Source of the DNA: Chloroflexota bacterium | Lineage (GTDB): Bacteria > Chloroflexota > Limnocylindria > Limnocylindrales > CSP1-4 | Assembly (NCBI GenBank): GCA_021789355.1 | Contig: JAJYJR010000283.1 | Coordinates: 1-7,450 of the forward strand | Length of the DNA stretch: 7,450 bases | Direction of reading: 5' to 3' | Part shown: one piece after another, positions 5,142 through 7,450 of the stretch | Numbering within the stretch: position 1 is the stretch's first letter | Layout of the letters: each line of letters begins with the position of its first letter | Position numbers and translations under genes: made by a program | The notes under the pieces: model-generated | Database searches by the model: none | Told to the model about the DNA's origin: nothing | The model's input: only the letters and a program-made list of their open reading frames with translations

Positions 5142-7450
5142 GTGCCGACACCGGCCGAATTCGCGGCGAAGTGGACGGGCAACACGCGGACCGAGAAGGC
5201 GGCCGCCCAGGAACACTTCATCGACCTCTGCCGGATGCTCGGTCAGCCCACCCCCAACGAGGCCGACCCGACCGGCGACTGGTACGCCTTCGAGAAAGGG
5301 GCCGGCAAGGCCGAGGGCGGTGACGGCTTCGCTGACGTCTGGATGCGCGATCACTTCGCCTGGGAGTACAAGGGCAAGCGCAAGGACCTGTCCGCCGCCT
5401 ACCATCAGCTCAACGAGTACCGCGAGGCGCTCGACAACCCCCCGCTGCTCGTGGTCTGCGATCTCGACCGCTTCGAGGTCCACACCAACTTCACGGGCAC
5501 GGCAAAGCAGGTCTCTCGCTTCACGCTGGCCGATCTCGCAGCCGAGCCCGAGCGGCCCCTGCGGATCCTCCGGGCGGTGTTCACGGACCCCGAGTCGCTG
5601 CGCCCGACGCGCGCCCGCGAAGAGCTGACCGAGCAGGCTGCGCAGCACTTCGCGGCCCTCGCCGCGGCATTGCGCTCGCGTGGCCACGCACCCCGGGCCG
5701 TGGCGCACTTCCTCGATCGACTGCTCTTCACCATGTTCGCCGAGGACGCGGGGCTGCTGCCGAAGGGTCTGCTGGAACGGCTCGCCGACGCGACCCGCCG
5801 CGATCCGGATGCCTTTGCCGTGGCCTTGGGCGAGCTGTTCGGGAAGATGGCGGCCAAGGGCGGCCTCTTCGGTGTCGAGCAGATCCCCTGGTTCAACGGC
5901 GGCCTCTTCGAGGATGCGAGCGTCCTGCCCCTGACGACCGGCGAGATCGAGACGGTGCGCCGGGTCTCGCATCTTGACTGGAGCCAGATCGAGCCAGCCA
6001 TCTTCGGCACCCTCTTCGAGCGCGGCCTGGACCCCGCGCAACGGGCGCAGCTGGGGGCCCACTACACCGACCGCGCGGCGATCCTGAAGCTCGTCGAGCC
6101 GGTGCTGATGGCGCCCTTGCGGCGCGACTACGCGGCGATGCAGGCGCGCGTCACGCAGCTCGTGCTCTCGGGGAAGAAGGTGACCGCCCGCACGCCGGCC
6201 GACCAGGACCCGAAGAAGGTGTTCCACGCGTTCCTCGATCGGTTGCGCGCGATCCGCGTGCTCGACCCCGCCTGTGGCTCGGGCAACTTCCTCTACGTGG
6301 CCCTGCAGCTCCTGAAGGACCTCGAACGCGACGCGATCTTCTGGGGCTCGCTCGTGCTGCAGCAGCCCGCCGAGTTCCCGCAGATCGGCCCCCAGAACCT
6401 GCTGGGGCTCGAGATCAACCCCTACGCCGCCGAACTGGCGCGGGTGACGATCTGGATCGGCGAGCTGCAGTGGATGCTGGCCAACGGCTTCAGCTATCGG
6501 CGCGACCCGATCCTCCAGCCGCTCGACAACATCGCTGAGCAGGACGCCCTCCTCGATCGATCGGACCCGGCCCACCCGCGTGAGGCGGTCTGGCCGGACG
6601 CCGACGTGGTGGTGGGGAACCCGCCGTTCCTCGGCGACAAGCTGATGCTCGGAGCGCTGGGCGAGGACGACGTGCGCGCCCTGCGGCGCGTCTTCAGGGG
6701 CCGATTACCCGGCGGCATCGACCTCTGCGCCTACTGGCACGAGAGGGCCCGTGAGCAGATCACGTCGGGACGGCTCCGGCGCGCCGGCTTGCTGGCGACA
6801 CAGGCGATCCGCGGCGGCGCCAATCGCCGCGTCCTCGAGCGCATCAACGCGAGCGGCGCGATCTTCTTCGCCTACGCCGACGAGCCGTGGGTGCTCGCCG
6901 GTGCGGCAGTGCACATCAGCTTCATCGGACAGGACGATGGCTCGGAGCGAGAACGCACCCTCAACGGCCACCCCGTCGCCCTCATCAATGCCAACCTGAC
7001 CAGTGGGGTGGACCTGACGAAGGCCCGCCGCCTGCCGGAGAACGCCGAGCAGGCCTTTCAGGGACCAGTCAAGGTCGGACCCTTCGAGATCGAGGCGGAT
7101 CTTGCGCAGGCGATGCTGGCCGCGGCCAACCCGGACGGACGATCGAACGCAGACGTTCTTCGCCCGTGGGTAAATGCGGAGGATCTGACCGGGCGTCCCC
7201 GTGGGATGTGGATCATCGACTTCGGCGAGATGCCCGAACCGACGGCCGCTCTCTATGAGGCGCCCTTTGAGTACGTGCGCGCGGTCGTCCGGCCGACACG
7301 CTCGCACGTCCGTCGGGCCAAGCGCGCCGAGCGATGGTGGCAACACGGCGAGGCCGCCCCAGGCGTACACCGAGCCTTGGCCCGAGTTGAGCGCTTCATC
7401 GCGACTCCGCAGACTGCGAAGCACCGCATGTACGTCTGGCTTCAGAGCCG
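5142..7450 (+). CDS. MmeI-like Type IIL restriction-modification enzyme (3' end cut by window)
   Basis: A single chain that both cleaves and methylates DNA, recognising a short asymmetric site through one target-recognition domain. The frame runs unbroken for 769 codons to the window edge. The N-terminal nuclease shows Asp65-x9-Glu75-Tyr-Lys77, the D-x9-E-x-K spacing of MmeI. A helical spacer covers about 170-260. The methyltransferase has motif X GAHYT (305-309), motif I DPACGSGNF (375-383), a GLEINPYAAELARV stretch after it, and motif IV NPPF (493-496), which marks an N6-adenine enzyme. The target-recognition part begins near 665 with LRPWVNAEDLTGRPRGMW and includes FIATPQTAKHR close to the edge. 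MmeI is 919 residues and relatives are around 900-1000, so roughly 150-200 C-terminal residues lie outside the window. GTG 5142 is set by the strong AGGAGGG. No separate methyltransferase or specificity gene is needed. The all-in-one layout is not BREX or DISARM. Site specificity cannot be read from sequence alone. Confidence 0.94.
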   Translation, partial: MPTPAEFAAKWTGNTRTEKAAAQEHFIDLCRMLGQPTPNEADPTGDWYAFEKGAGKAEGGDGFADVWMRDHFAWEYKGKRKDLSAAYHQLNEYREALDNPPLLVVCDLDRFEVHTNFTGTAKQVSRFTLADLAAEPERPLRILRAVFTDPESLRPTRAREELTEQAAQHFAALAAALRSRGHAPRAVAHFLDRLLFTMFAEDAGLLPKGLLERLADATRRDPDAFAVALGELFGKMAAKGGLFGVEQIPWFNGGLFEDASVLPLTTGEIETVRRVSHLDWSQIEPAIFGTLFERGLDPAQRAQLGAHYTDRAAILKLVEPVLMAPLRRDYAAMQARVTQLVLSGKKVTARTPADQDPKKVFHAFLDRLRAIRVLDPACGSGNFLYVALQLLKDLERDAIFWGSLVLQQPAEFPQIGPQNLLGLEINPYAAELARVTIWIGELQWMLANGFSYRRDPILQPLDNIAEQDALLDRSDPAHPREAVWPDADVVVGNPPFLGDKLMLGALGEDDVRALRRVFRGRLPGGIDLCAYWHERAREQITSGRLRRAGLLATQAIRGGANRRVLERINASGAIFFAYADEPWVLAGAAVHISFIGQDDGSERERTLNGHPVALINANLTSGVDLTKARRLPENAEQAFQGPVKVGPFEIEADLAQAMLAAANPDGRSNADVLRPWVNAEDLTGRPRGMWIIDFGEMPEPTAALYEAPFEYVRAVVRPTRSHVRRAKRAERWWQHGEAAPGVHRALARVERFIATPQTAKHRMYVWLQS

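Noticed and set aside
4821..6575. 584-codon open frame on the minus strand
   Set aside because: It lies antisense to the end of the OLD gene and to the nuclease and methyltransferase parts of the Type IIL gene, and its composition is the Arg/Glu/Leu-rich mirror expected of GC-rich DNA. The plus-strand frames carry clear motifs.
6705..7424. 239-codon minus-strand frame
   Set aside because: It is antisense to the target-recognition part of the restriction-modification gene, whose sense frame matches a known family.
2893..7450. A standard Gabija, PARIS, BREX or DISARM system
   Set aside because: Gabija needs a UvrD-like helicase after the ATPase-TOPRIM gene, PARIS has ATPase and TOPRIM in separate proteins, and BREX and DISARM need further genes (for example PglZ, BrxC, DrmA/B). 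None is in the window, although genes beyond the right edge cannot be excluded.
1..7450. CRISPR arrays, tRNA or rRNA genes
   Set aside because: No regularly spaced repeats, cloverleaf-like segments or rRNA-like stretches were recognised on either strand by eye.

Overview
This is a GC-rich window (by eye about two thirds G+C) with strong G/C preference at third codon positions and several GTG starts. Two plus-strand genes begin just downstream of TAnnnT hexamers with almost no room for a leader. That pattern, and the general look of the proteins, point to an actinobacterial-type genome, but no marker gene is present to prove it. It reads as an accessory (defence or mobile) region, not core chromosome.

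Left third (1-1937, minus strand): decayed mobile DNA. The first 38 bases appear to hold the very start of an IS1380-family transposase pointing off the left edge. Next comes a zone without a clear gene (39-240) that carries a tandem imperfect repeat. After it lies a DUF3987/YfjI-type ATPase or replication-associated gene that lacks its N-terminal Walker-A half and has a one-base frameshift near 850-857, so it is called a pseudogene. A perfect 18-bp palindrome separates it from an upstream unrecognised protein-coding frame (1365-1937).

Right two thirds (1968-7450, plus strand): a probable defence cluster. (i) A 265-aa protein of unknown family with a D...E-I-T element resembling a degenerate PD-(D/E)XK nuclease core. 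(ii) A 685-aa OLD-family protein (ABC-type ATPase plus C-terminal TOPRIM) whose TOPRIM carries D-G-A where D-x-D is expected. (iii) A large MmeI-like Type IIL restriction-modification enzyme (nuclease, helical spacer, N6-adenine methyltransferase and target-recognition domain in one chain), cut by the right edge after 769 codons. A 191-base gap between (ii) and (iii) holds a tight GC hairpin, an overlapping alternative hairpin, a 7-9-7 inverted repeat and a plausible promoter plus a strong ribosome binding site.

Working picture: the restriction enzyme would cut and protect DNA by itself, while the small nuclease-like protein and the OLD ATPase-TOPRIM protein could form a separate two-gene anti-phage module. 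The pairing is inferred only from adjacency and shared orientation. It is the best candidate here for something undescribed.
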